From JBDTMC01 sp039934475 (GTDB lineage Bacteria; Acidobacteriota; Terriglobia; Bryobacterales; Bryobacteraceae), in NCBI GenBank assembly GCA_039934475.1, contig JBDTMC010000472.1, positions 1-6,148 of the forward strand: a stretch of DNA of 6,148 nt, in the 5' to 3' direction. The notes under the pieces were generated by a model. The model saw nothing but the letters and a program-made list of their open reading frames with translations. It was not told the DNA's origin and made no database searches. Of the stretch, positions 1 through 6,148 are shown piece after piece. Each line of letters begins with the position of its first letter. The stretch's first letter is position 1. The position numbers and the translations under genes are program-made.

Positions 1-1
1 C

Positions 2-760
2 GGCGAGGGCCTGCAGCATGAAGACGGCCACAGCCACCTGCTTGCCAGCACCGTCCCCACCTGTGTGGCGTACGATCCCGCCTATGCCTACGAGATCGCC
101 GTCATCGTCCAGAACGGCATCAAGCGCATGTATCAGGACGGCGAGGATGTCTTCTTCTATCTGACCGTTGAAAACGAGAACTACCCGCAACCCGAAATGC
201 CTGCCGGCGTTGAGGAAGGGATTCTGAAGGGTCTCTACCGGGTCCACAAGTCGACCCTCGGAGAGCCCAAGGTCCAGTTGCTGGGCGCTGGGTCGATTCT
301 GAACGAAGTGATCCGTGCCCAGGCGATCCTCGAAAGCAAATTTGGCATCCCAGCCGATGTCTACAGCGTCACCAGTTATAACGAACTGCGCCGCGAAGCC
401 TTGCACACCGAACGCTGGAACCGCCTCCACCCGGCCGAAGACCCCAAGGTCCCCTATCTGCTCCAGGTGCTCGGCGGCACCGAAGGTCCCATTGTCGGCT
501 CATCTGACTACATGAAGGTGCTCTTCGATCAGCTTTCGCCCTGGCTTCCCAACCGCCTGTACTCTCTCGGCACCGACGGTTTTGGACGCAGCGAAAGCCG
601 CCCCAAACTGCGCCGCTTCTTCGAAGTAGACGCTGAGTCGGTGGTCGTCACCGCGCTTTTCGGTCTGGCGAAGGAAGGCAAGTACGAACCGGAGAAAGTG
701 AAAGCCGCCATCGCCGAGTTCGGGCTCGACCCGGACCGCGCTGACCCATCGGTATCGTAG
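2..760 (+). CDS. aceE: Pyruvate dehydrogenase E1 component, homodimeric type (3' part only)
   Basis: This is the C-terminal 252 residues of the thiamine-diphosphate-dependent E1 subunit, which decarboxylates pyruvate and acetylates the lipoyl groups of E2 in the cytoplasm. The frame is open to the left edge, so the real start lies outside. The GTG at 65 is internal, because codons 2-64 already encode the family motif GEGLQHEDGHSH. In E. coli AceE the active-site His near residue 640 lies in this motif. Other hallmarks are YDPAYAYEIAVI (fragment residues 24-35), ENENYPQPEMP (near 57-67), QLLGAGSI, DVYSVTSYNELRR, ERWNRLHP and LGTDGFGRSESR (189-200) followed by FFEVDA. The first 65 or so residues close the pyrimidine-binding domain and the rest is the transketolase-type C-terminal domain. 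The tail ends at the usual place, so the 3' end is intact. This is the AceE single-chain class, not the alpha/beta PdhA/PdhB type. The next gene follows after 31 nt and is not aceF. Identification is by remembered similarity to E. coli AceE and is very secure. Confidence 0.97.
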   Translation, partial: GEGLQHEDGHSHLLASTVPTCVAYDPAYAYEIAVIVQNGIKRMYQDGEDVFFYLTVENENYPQPEMPAGVEEGILKGLYRVHKSTLGEPKVQLLGAGSILNEVIRAQAILESKFGIPADVYSVTSYNELRREALHTERWNRLHPAEDPKVPYLLQVLGGTEGPIVGSSDYMKVLFDQLSPWLPNRLYSLGTDGFGRSESRPKLRRFFEVDAESVVVTALFGLAKEGKYEPEKVKAAIAEFGLDPDRADPSVS

Positions 761-775
761 CGCCATCGCGGAAAC

Positions 776-782
776 GGAGGGG
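776..782 (+). promoter_or_regulatory. Ribosome binding site fixing the GTG start at 792
   Basis: GGAGGGG lies nine bases upstream of GTG 792. This strong purine-rich Shine-Dalgarno sequence supports the GTG as the true start. The resulting N-terminus is a proper signal peptide (MKRW followed by a hydrophobic core), which supports the same choice. The site sits in the 31-nt gap after the aceE stop, consistent with translation from a shared transcript. Confidence 0.75.
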
Positions 783-791
783 CAAGTCATC

Positions 792-1442
792 GTGAAAAGA
801 TGGATTGCGATTCTGGTGCTGGCGGCGGTCCCCGCCTGCGCAGCCGAAAAGAAGCTGTTCAACGGAAAGGACCTCTTCGGCTGGGCCAGTATCCCTCGAC
901 ACGTGGGCGCGCCGGCTGACCAGAAGCCCGGGTTCATCGTGGAAAGCGGTCTACTCGCCGCGGTCGTTGATGCTCCGGAGGACGACCTGTGGTACACCCT
1001 CGGCAAGATCGGCAACGCTACCCTGCGCATCGTCTACAAGGTCTCCGCACCTGACGCAAACTCCGGCATCTTCATCCGCATCCCCTACCGGCCGAAGTCC
1101 GAAGACGATGCCATCAACAAAGGCATTGAAGTGCAGATCCAGGAGACCGGCGACGAGTATCACTGCACGGGTGTTCTTTACTCCATGACCAAAGCCATGG
1201 CGCGCCCGTACAAGCCGGTGGGCGAGTGGAATACCTTGGAGATCGAGATGCGCGGAAAGCGCACAACTGTCCGTCTCAACGGGGTGGTAGTGACCGACTA
1301 CGACGGTGTTGCTGCGGTGCCAGCCAAGAATGGCCAATATGAACCCGAACGGGGCCCGCGCCCGGACGAGGGCTACGTTGCCATCCAACACCACGGGGGT
1401 GCATCGACCCTGTGGTTCAAAGAAGTAACCCTGATCAAGTAG
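792..1442 (+). CDS. Exported DUF1080 / 3-keto-disaccharide hydrolase-like protein
   Basis: A complete 216-residue protein of the DUF1080 family (Pfam PF06439), a concanavalin-like jelly-roll domain. Some members hydrolyse 3-keto-disaccharides; many are uncharacterised proteins of carbohydrate-degrading Acidobacteriota, Planctomycetota and Bacteroidota. Residues 1-18 form a signal peptide (MKRW, hydrophobic core 5-14, then AC-AA), so the product is probably periplasmic or secreted. Cleavage near A17/A18 is likely. Cys16 is preceded by V-P-A, a poor lipobox, so a lipoprotein is possible but less likely. Family landmarks in order are LFNGKDLFGW (22-31), NSGIFIRIPY (90-99), GIEVQIQETGDEY (111-123), GEWNTLEIEMRGKRTTVRLNG (144-164), VTDYDG (167-172) and GYVAIQHHGG (194-203), with a closing WFKEVTLIK strand. 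Length is normal for a single-domain member. It lies 31 nt behind aceE and probably shares its transcript, with no obvious metabolic link. Fold assignment is confident; substrate and catalytic activity are inferred from the family only. Confidence 0.9.
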   Translation: MKRWIAILVLAAVPACAAEKKLFNGKDLFGWASIPRHVGAPADQKPGFIVESGLLAAVVDAPEDDLWYTLGKIGNATLRIVYKVSAPDANSGIFIRIPYRPKSEDDAINKGIEVQIQETGDEYHCTGVLYSMTKAMARPYKPVGEWNTLEIEMRGKRTTVRLNGVVVTDYDGVAAVPAKNGQYEPERGPRPDEGYVAIQHHGGASTLWFKEVTLIK

Positions 1443-1577
1443 CTGCCGGCGTTTCGCGGTACATGGGACCGATTCGAACGAAGTTCTTGATCCTAGGCGA
1501 GAAATGATTTCGGCTTCGCGGGCACCGTTTTCCGCAGGTAGTCCGGCCCCGGACGCCACCGGCGCAACCAAAGGTCC

Positions 1578-1604
1578 GGTACTCCCACACAAACTGTAAG
1601 TACC
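1578..1604 (+). repeat. Small inverted repeat upstream of the repeat-protein promoter
   Basis: GGTACT (1578-1583) and AGTACC (1599-1604) are perfect inverted 6-mers separated by 15 bases. They end about ten bases upstream of the proposed -35 box. The position would suit an activator or repressor site. There is no T-run after the second arm, so it is not an intrinsic terminator. A 6-bp match could be chance in 260 bases of intergenic DNA. Confidence 0.25.
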
Positions 1605-1613
1605 CCAAAACTA

Positions 1614-1643
1614 TTGTAGTGGCGCGGGGAAAGACTTTATACT
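1614..1643 (+). promoter_or_regulatory. Candidate sigma70-type promoter for the giant repeat gene
   Basis: TTGTAG (1614-1619, four of six matches to TTGACA) and TATACT (1638-1643, five of six to TATAAT) are separated by 18 bases. A transcript starting near 1650 would have a leader of about 50 nt before ATG 1703. It lies in the most AT-rich patch of an otherwise GC-rich intergenic region. No convincing intrinsic terminator was found between the stop at 1442 and this promoter, so read-through from the upstream genes cannot be excluded. The sigma factor consensus of this organism is assumed, not known. Confidence 0.4.
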
Positions 1644-1688
1644 TGGCCGCATTGCGTCACTGGGCGAGAACCACAGAGTTCGGCCCGT

Positions 1689-1694
1689 AAGGAG
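1689..1694 (+). promoter_or_regulatory. Ribosome binding site for the ATG at 1703
   Basis: AAGGAG lies eight bases upstream of ATG 1703. An in-frame TAA at 1688-1690, overlapping this site, means no earlier start is possible in this frame, so 1703 is the first usable start codon. The signal peptide that begins there confirms it. Confidence 0.8.
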
Positions 1695-1702
1695 ATTCAG
1701 CA

Positions 1703-4700
1703 ATGCATTCATCCCCGTCGATCCTCCATGGGCGAACCTGGTTTCAGATATTCGCGTTTCTCGTCCTGGTTGCCTTCAGCCAGGTAGTTGGATTCTGCTT
1801 GGCACCGGCGGTAGCCGTCGCCGATGCACCGAGCGCCGTTCGCGCCGGTATCCTGCGCTTGAACCCCGCAGGCCCGCTTTTTATGAAGCCGCGGAGCTAT
1901 AGGATCGCCGGTTTTGCGACGACTCCGGTGCGGCGGGCGCTAAGCCGGATGGATTCACCGTCGCTGGCGCCGACGAATACGACTTGGGTGGGCGGGGCCG
2001 GCAACTGGAACAATATCGGAAATTGGACAAGCGGCATACCGAACGGGAACTTCAACGCATTCATTGACGGTGGAAACGCGACGGTTTCTCCGGTAACGCT
2101 CGATATCAACGCCAGCGTAAACAATCTCACGATCAGCGCCGGAGACAGCCTGGCGATTGGAAACAATCTGTCATTGACGTTGAACGGCACGAATCTGACG
2201 AACAACGGCGGCTTGACGTTGAACTCCGCGGGGAATGTGACCGCACTGATAATCGGCGGACCGAGCATGACGTTGAGCGGCGGCGGCTCCGTAACGTTGT
2301 CCAACAGCTCCGCGAATTACATCTATGGGACGGCGGGCGCGAACATCCTGACCAATCAGGGCATCATCCAAGGGGGAGGGATAATCGGCAATAACCAACT
2401 CACCTTGGTGAACTCTGGGACGATCAACGCCAATGTCTCGACGAAGCTGATTGTCAATCCGAGCGGAGGAACGACCAACACGGGGACACTGAAGGCCACG
2501 GCGGCCGGGACGCTGGATCTGTACAACGCAATCACGAATACGGGCGGTACGATTACAGCTTCGGGGGCCGGTTCCACCGTGCTGATCGATGGGGCGACCG
2601 TAACGGGAGGAACGCTCTCCACTTCGTCCGGCGGAGTCATTCAATCGCAGGGCGGCACGATCAGCGGGCTGGCCAACACTGGCACCCTGCAGGTGCCGAA
2701 TAACAACGTGACCACGCTGCTCGGCACGCTGAATAACACGGGCGATCTACAACTGAACTCGGTTGGCAATGCCACCGAACTGATCGTCGGCAGTCCGACC
2801 GCCACCTTGAGCGGTGCCGGAACGGTGACTCTTTCGAACAACAGCCAGAACTACATCATTGGCACTGCGAGCGGCAATACGCTCACGAATCAGCAGACCA
2901 TTCAGGGAGGCGGCACCATTGGCAGCATTGGGACGGACCAATTGACGCTGCTCAACCAGGGCATCATTAACGCCAATGTAGTAACGCCCCTCATCATCAC
3001 CCCGAGCGGCGGTACGACCAATACAGGCACGCTGGAGGCAACCGCGGGCGGCACGCTGGATCTGCGTAGGACGATCACCAACACGGGCGCGAATATCATT
3101 GCAAACGGGGCTGGTTCCAAAGTGCTGGTGAATGGCGCCACCGTCACCGGAGGGACCTTATCAACGTTGAATGGCGGATTGATACAGTCGTTTGGCGGAA
3201 CATTCAGCGGCGTGTCCAATACGGGAACTTTGCAGGTGTCTAACAACACTTCGGCCACGCTGACTGGAACGATGAACAACACGGGAACGATCCAGTTGAA
3301 CTCGCTGGGCAACCCGACGAGCCTGCTGCTGACGGGAACGGTTCAATTGGCTGGGGGCGGCACTGTCACCATGTCCGACAATTCGCAAAACTTCATTTAT
3401 GGCCCGGCAGGCACGGCACTGGTGAACCAGACTGGTAATACGATTTCCGGTGCAGGCAATATCGGCAATGGCACTTCCAAGTTCACTAACCAGGGGACTG
3501 TGAACGCCGTTTCGGCTCATTCGACTCACCTAGTGGTGAACACCGGTACGGCGGGGTCTGTGAATCTCGGCACGATGGAAGCGAGCAGCGGGGGTACGCT
3601 GGAACTCCACGGCAGAGTGAACAATTCGAACGGCACTACTAGCGGGTTGATCGAAGCACTGGCCGGTGGCGTTGTCTCGCTGGCGGGAGCGACAGTTTCG
3701 GGCGGGACGTTGACGACCGTAGGAAGCGGCGTGATCACGGCGACAAGCGCAACGCTAGACGGATCGACGAACTTGATCACGAACTCCGGCAAGATCCAGG
3801 TAGCCAACAACAAGAGCCTCTCGCTGAAGGGGCCGATCGCCAATTCCGGAACCATTTCGTTGAAGTCGGCCGGTAACGCAACGATTCTGAAGATTGTTGG
3901 CCCAACCGTAACGCTACAGGGCGCCGGGTCTGTGGTCCTCTCCGACAACTCGCAGAACTTCATCCAGGGATCTTCCACCGGAACCGAGCAACTGATCAAC
4001 CAACAGACCATCAAAGGCGCGGGAAACATCGGTAACGGGCTATTGACTCTGACGAACCAGGGAACGATCACGGCGAACTCGACATTAGGAAATCATCTGG
4101 TGATCCAGGCGGGCAGCGGCGGTGCGACGAACACGGGAACGATGCAGGCAACGGGTGGCGCGACGCTTGACTTGAAGAACACGGTGACGAACACGGGCGG
4201 CACGATCAGTGCGGGGTCCGGTTCGACGGTACTTTTGAACGGCGCCACCGTCACAGGGGGAACGTTGAGCGGCACAGGAACCGTAGTTTCCACGAATGCG
4301 ACGTTGAGCGGCCTGACGAGCGCGGCGACGTTGCAGGTGGGCAACAACACGTCCACTACGCTCGTCGGCACGATCAACAACACGGGCGCCATTCAGCTTA
4401 ATTCCGGCGGGAACATCACGCAACTTCTGGCGAGCGGGGCGGTGACTCTGTCGGGTGGCGGCGCGATAACACTGTCCGATAACGCGCAAAACTACTTATC
4501 GGGTACGTCCGGGAGCTCGATCACAAACCAAAGCAGCACTATCTCGGGCGCGGGGAACATTGGCAACACCTTGATCTCATTTACCAACAATGGGACCGTC
4601 AACGCCAACTCAGCCGCCGGAACTCACCTCACTATACAGGCGGGCGCTGGCGGGGCTACGAATCATGGACTGATGGAGGCCACCGGCGGCGGGACATTGG

Positions 4701-6148
4701 AGCTTCAGAATTCAGTGACGAACACGGGCGCCACGATCACGGCTGGCGCGGGATCCACGGTACTGATAAATGGAGCGACGGTTACGGGAGGAACGCTGAA
4801 TGGCGCGGGGACGTTCACGTCAACGAACGCGACTTTAAGCGGCCTGACGAACGCCGGGTCCTTGCAGGTGGCGAACAATGTAGCGGCGACTCTGGTGGGC
4901 ACAATCAACAATACGGGATCGATCAACCTCAATTCGGGGGGGAACATTACCCAGTTGTTACTCACGGGACCGGTGACACTGGCGGGAGGCGGCGCCGTGA
5001 ATCTGTCTGACAACTCGCAAAACTTTATCTGGAGCGCGACGGGTGGAACATTGGTCAATCAGAACGACACTATTACGGGTTCCGGTAACATCGGCAATAG
5101 CACGTCCGGGTTTACTAATAAAGGTACGATAAATGCGACTTCAGCCGTTGGCAACCATCTGATTATTTCCTCGGGAAGCGCGGGGGCGGTCAATACGTCG
5201 ATCATGGAGGCGAGTAGCGGCGGCACGCTGGAACTGAGAGACACGGTGAACAACGCCGGGGGCACCATCGAGGCGCTGGCCGGTACAGGCACTGCAGCCG
5301 GCGGCACGGTGACTTTGAACGGCGGAACGATAACCGGTGGAACACTGACGACGCTGGGAAGCGGAGTGAATGCCGGGGTAGTGACTTCGACTGGTGGAAC
5401 ACTGAGCGGGTTAACGAACTCGGGTTCTGTGCAGGTGGCCAATAACAACTTCCTCAATCTGAAGGGAAGCATCGTCAACAATGGCAACATCGCACTGAAT
5501 TCCGGTGGAAATATTACGCGGCTTCTGCTGAATGGAAACGTGACACTGAGCGGGACCGGTACCGTGACGATGTCCAACAACAACCAGAACTTCATTTTTG
5601 GTACGGCAGGGACGGAAGTGTTGACCAACACGAGCACGATTCAAGGCTCGGGCATGATCGGGAACAATGCGATGGGTCTGGTGAACGGGGGGACCATTCT
5701 GGCGAACCAAGCCACGGCTCTGCTGATTAACGCAAGCGTGGCGGGCGGCTTCAATAACCCTGGAAAGCTGCAGTCAAACGCCGGAAGCACCCTTCAAGTG
5801 ACCGGGCCATTCAGTAATTTCGCGGGCACGACGCTAACCGGTGGAACGTACGTCGTGGGCGGGACCTTGAAGTTTGACGGCGCCAACATTGTTACGAACG
5901 CCGCGAACATTACTCTCACCGGCGCCTCTTCCCTGCTGGCGAATCAGTTCGGCGTAAACGCGCTGAACAACTTCACGACAAACGCTGGGGCGGGCCGGTT
6001 TACGCTTTCAGGCGGTCAGAACCTGACCACCGCGGGCGGCAGTTTCTTGAACAGCGGGATCATGAGCATCGGGGCGGGCAGCATCTTCACGGTGGGTAAC
6101 GGCGGGAACACCAGTATCGCGGTGAACTACACGCAGACGGGTGGGACG
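1703..6148 (+). CDS. Giant secreted repeat protein, probable beta-solenoid surface/adhesin-like protein (3' end outside window)
   Basis: One uninterrupted frame of 1482 codons with no stop before the right edge. Residues 1-40 are a signal peptide: Trp13 to Val39 is hydrophobic and AVA-D (38-41) is a good signal peptidase I site. Residues 41-94 form a basic Arg/Pro-containing segment. A cap follows with W95, WVGGAGNWN, GNWTSGIPN and an FIDGG strand, a pattern I associate with large bacterial surface proteins. From about residue 134 the protein is Asn/Thr/Gly/Ser-rich, nearly uncharged and without cysteine. It contains six complete tandem units of 177-189 residues, marked by LSDNSQNFI-like motifs at residues 205, 383, 563, 752, 930, 1107 and 1296. 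Each unit contains short rungs such as TNQGTITAN, TNTGTMQAT and NNTGAIQLN, typical of a parallel beta-helix. From about residue 1370 a different region begins (LTGGTYVVGGTLKF, TAGGSFLNSG, FTVGNGG) and reaches YTQTGG at the edge. The family name is not certain. Secretion and beta-helical fold are inferred. An autotransporter barrel, sorting signal or other anchor may follow outside the window. A role in adhesion or cell surface structure is only a guess. Confidence 0.92.
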   Translation, partial: MHSSPSILHGRTWFQIFAFLVLVAFSQVVGFCLAPAVAVADAPSAVRAGILRLNPAGPLFMKPRSYRIAGFATTPVRRALSRMDSPSLAPTNTTWVGGAGNWNNIGNWTSGIPNGNFNAFIDGGNATVSPVTLDINASVNNLTISAGDSLAIGNNLSLTLNGTNLTNNGGLTLNSAGNVTALIIGGPSMTLSGGGSVTLSNSSANYIYGTAGANILTNQGIIQGGGIIGNNQLTLVNSGTINANVSTKLIVNPSGGTTNTGTLKATAAGTLDLYNAITNTGGTITASGAGSTVLIDGATVTGGTLSTSSGGVIQSQGGTISGLANTGTLQVPNNNVTTLLGTLNNTGDLQLNSVGNATELIVGSPTATLSGAGTVTLSNNSQNYIIGTASGNTLTNQQTIQGGGTIGSIGTDQLTLLNQGIINANVVTPLIITPSGGTTNTGTLEATAGGTLDLRRTITNTGANIIANGAGSKVLVNGATVTGGTLSTLNGGLIQSFGGTFSGVSNTGTLQVSNNTSATLTGTMNNTGTIQLNSLGNPTSLLLTGTVQLAGGGTVTMSDNSQNFIYGPAGTALVNQTGNTISGAGNIGNGTSKFTNQGTVNAVSAHSTHLVVNTGTAGSVNLGTMEASSGGTLELHGRVNNSNGTTSGLIEALAGGVVSLAGATVSGGTLTTVGSGVITATSATLDGSTNLITNSGKIQVANNKSLSLKGPIANSGTISLKSAGNATILKIVGPTVTLQGAGSVVLSDNSQNFIQGSSTGTEQLINQQTIKGAGNIGNGLLTLTNQGTITANSTLGNHLVIQAGSGGATNTGTMQATGGATLDLKNTVTNTGGTISAGSGSTVLLNGATVTGGTLSGTGTVVSTNATLSGLTSAATLQVGNNTSTTLVGTINNTGAIQLNSGGNITQLLASGAVTLSGGGAITLSDNAQNYLSGTSGSSITNQSSTISGAGNIGNTLISFTNNGTVNANSAAGTHLTIQAGAGGATNHGLMEATGGGTLELQNSVTNTGATITAGAGSTVLINGATVTGGTLNGAGTFTSTNATLSGLTNAGSLQVANNVAATLVGTINNTGSINLNSGGNITQLLLTGPVTLAGGGAVNLSDNSQNFIWSATGGTLVNQNDTITGSGNIGNSTSGFTNKGTINATSAVGNHLIISSGSAGAVNTSIMEASSGGTLELRDTVNNAGGTIEALAGTGTAAGGTVTLNGGTITGGTLTTLGSGVNAGVVTSTGGTLSGLTNSGSVQVANNNFLNLKGSIVNNGNIALNSGGNITRLLLNGNVTLSGTGTVTMSNNNQNFIFGTAGTEVLTNTSTIQGSGMIGNNAMGLVNGGTILANQATALLINASVAGGFNNPGKLQSNAGSTLQVTGPFSNFAGTTLTGGTYVVGGTLKFDGANIVTNAANITLTGASSLLANQFGVNALNNFTTNAGAGRFTLSGGQNLTTAGGSFLNSGIMSIGAGSIFTVGNGGNTSIAVNYTQTGGT
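2102..2314 (+). repeat. Partial leading repeat unit (unit 0)
   Basis: The stretch from LAIGNNLSLTLNG through NNGGLTLNSAGNVTALII to TLSGGGSVTLSN matches the second half of the later units (LQVANN, LVGTINNTG, LNSGGNITQLL, TLAGGG, LSDNSQ). The array therefore begins with a half unit fused directly to the Trp-rich cap. Its left limit is approximate. Confidence 0.7.
2315..5587 (+). repeat. Six tandem coding repeats of 531-567 bp in the giant gene
   Basis: Boundaries are set at the Asn codon of the LSxNxQN(F/Y)I motif. Units are 2315-2848 (534 bp), 2849-3388 (540), 3389-3955 (567), 3956-4489 (534), 4490-5020 (531) and 5021-5587 (567). All lengths are multiples of three, so the frame is kept. Common landmarks in each unit are a TNQ-like start, an IGN motif, an N-T-G/M-x-A-T-G-G-T-L-x-L stretch, GATVTGGTL or a variant, LSGLTN, LQVxNN, INNTG, LNSGGN and TLxGGG. 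Units three and six are the longer B type (MEASSGGTLEL, IEALAG, GTLTT-GSGV, LKGxIxNxG). The others are A type with VGTINNTG or similar. Units 1 and 2 resemble each other most (PSGGTTNTGTL), as do units 4 and 5 (IQAGxGGATN). Confidence 0.93.
5588..5806 (+). repeat. Seventh repeat unit, degenerating into the terminal domain
   Basis: The unit opens normally (NFIFGTAGTEVLTN, STIQGSGMIGNN, LVNGGTILAN) and most resembles the opening of unit 1 (YGTAG, LTNQ, IQGGGIIGNN, LVNSGTINAN). It then loses the MEA-type, GATVTGGTL and LNSGGN landmarks and passes into a different sequence. It looks like the closing cap of the array. The right limit is approximate. Confidence 0.7.
5807..6148 (+). other. Terminal non-repeat region of the giant protein (incomplete)
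   Basis: Residues about 1369-1482 no longer follow the 180-residue unit. Visible elements are FSNFAGTTLTGGTYVVGGTLKFDG, split here as FSNFAGTTLTGG and TYVVGGTLKFDG, then NAANITLTGASS, GRFTLSGGQ, LTTAGGSFLNSGIMSIGAGS, FTVGNGG and a final YTQTGG. From memory, this string of short Gly/Thr motifs recurs in large exported proteins of Acidobacteriota and Planctomycetota, commonly after repeat arrays and ahead of further YTQ-type repeats. The window ends in mid-domain, so its length and what follows are unknown. Confidence 0.55.

Noticed and set aside
65..67. GTG at 65 as the start of a 231-residue protein.
   Set aside because: The codons before it are open to the window edge and encode the conserved AceE motif GEGLQHEDGHSH, so this is an internal Val codon.
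500..1030. A 176-codon minus-strand open frame across the aceE/DUF1080 junction.
   Set aside because: It overlaps two well-identified plus-strand genes and has no recognisable domain. This is a typical GC-rich shadow frame.
1541..1554. GTCCGG-CC-CCGGAC palindrome as a terminator downstream of the DUF1080 gene.
   Set aside because: The loop would be only two to four bases, the stem only five to six base pairs, and no T-run follows. Other short hairpins nearby (for example GAAC-GAA-GTTC at 1476-1486) are equally weak.
951..1592. A 213-codon minus-strand open frame opposite the DUF1080 gene.
   Set aside because: The plus-strand frame has clear family motifs, a signal peptide and a ribosome binding site. 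The antisense product shows nothing recognisable.
2315..5587. Tandem repeats as a CRISPR array or a non-coding satellite.
   Set aside because: The units are over 530 bp, all multiples of three, have no short identical repeats with unique spacers, and carry conserved amino-acid sequence with synonymous divergence. They are coding.
1897..5710. A series of long open frames on the minus strand with Val/Pro-rich products that resemble each other.
   Set aside because: They lie exactly opposite the repeat gene. Their mutual similarity follows from the DNA repeats, and their openness follows from the gene's Asn/Thr/Gly-rich codon use. They overlap in different frames and show no signal peptide, domain or ribosome binding pattern of their own.

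Overview
The window reads as chromosomal DNA from a GC-rich Gram-negative-type bacterium. An Acidobacteriota member of the Bryobacter/Solibacter kind is the best guess. Verrucomicrobiota or Planctomycetota are alternatives. This rests on family associations recalled from memory (a secreted DUF1080 protein beside a very large Asn/Thr/Gly-rich surface protein), not on a marker gene. All three genes lie on the + strand.

Left part (1-1442): the 3' end of aceE, the homodimeric-type pyruvate dehydrogenase E1, enters from the left edge already in frame and stops at 760. After a 31-nt gap with a strong Shine-Dalgarno sequence comes a complete 216-aa exported DUF1080 / 3-keto-disaccharide-hydrolase-like protein (792-1442), probably co-transcribed with aceE. 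No aceF (E2) gene follows aceE here.

Middle (1443-1702): a 260-nt intergenic region with no gene. It holds a small inverted repeat, a plausible sigma70-type promoter and a clear ribosome binding site for the next gene.

Right part (1703-6148): one uninterrupted reading frame of at least 1482 codons that runs off the right edge. It encodes a secreted protein with a signal peptide, a short basic Arg/Pro-rich segment, a Trp-rich N-terminal cap and six complete tandem units of 177-189 residues. A seventh, diverging unit then passes into a different terminal domain ending in a YTQTGG motif. The units alternate in a higher-order A-A-B-A-A-B pattern and are built from short TNxGTI-like rungs, which suggests a long beta-solenoid. 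The repeats are conserved in protein but have diverged at synonymous sites, so they are old and selected rather than a recent expansion. This gene is the most noteworthy item in the window. Its function (adhesin, surface layer, matrix) cannot be read from this fragment, and its C-terminus, which would show how it is anchored or secreted, is missing.

The numerous open frames on the minus strand across 1897-5710 are shadows of the repeat gene.
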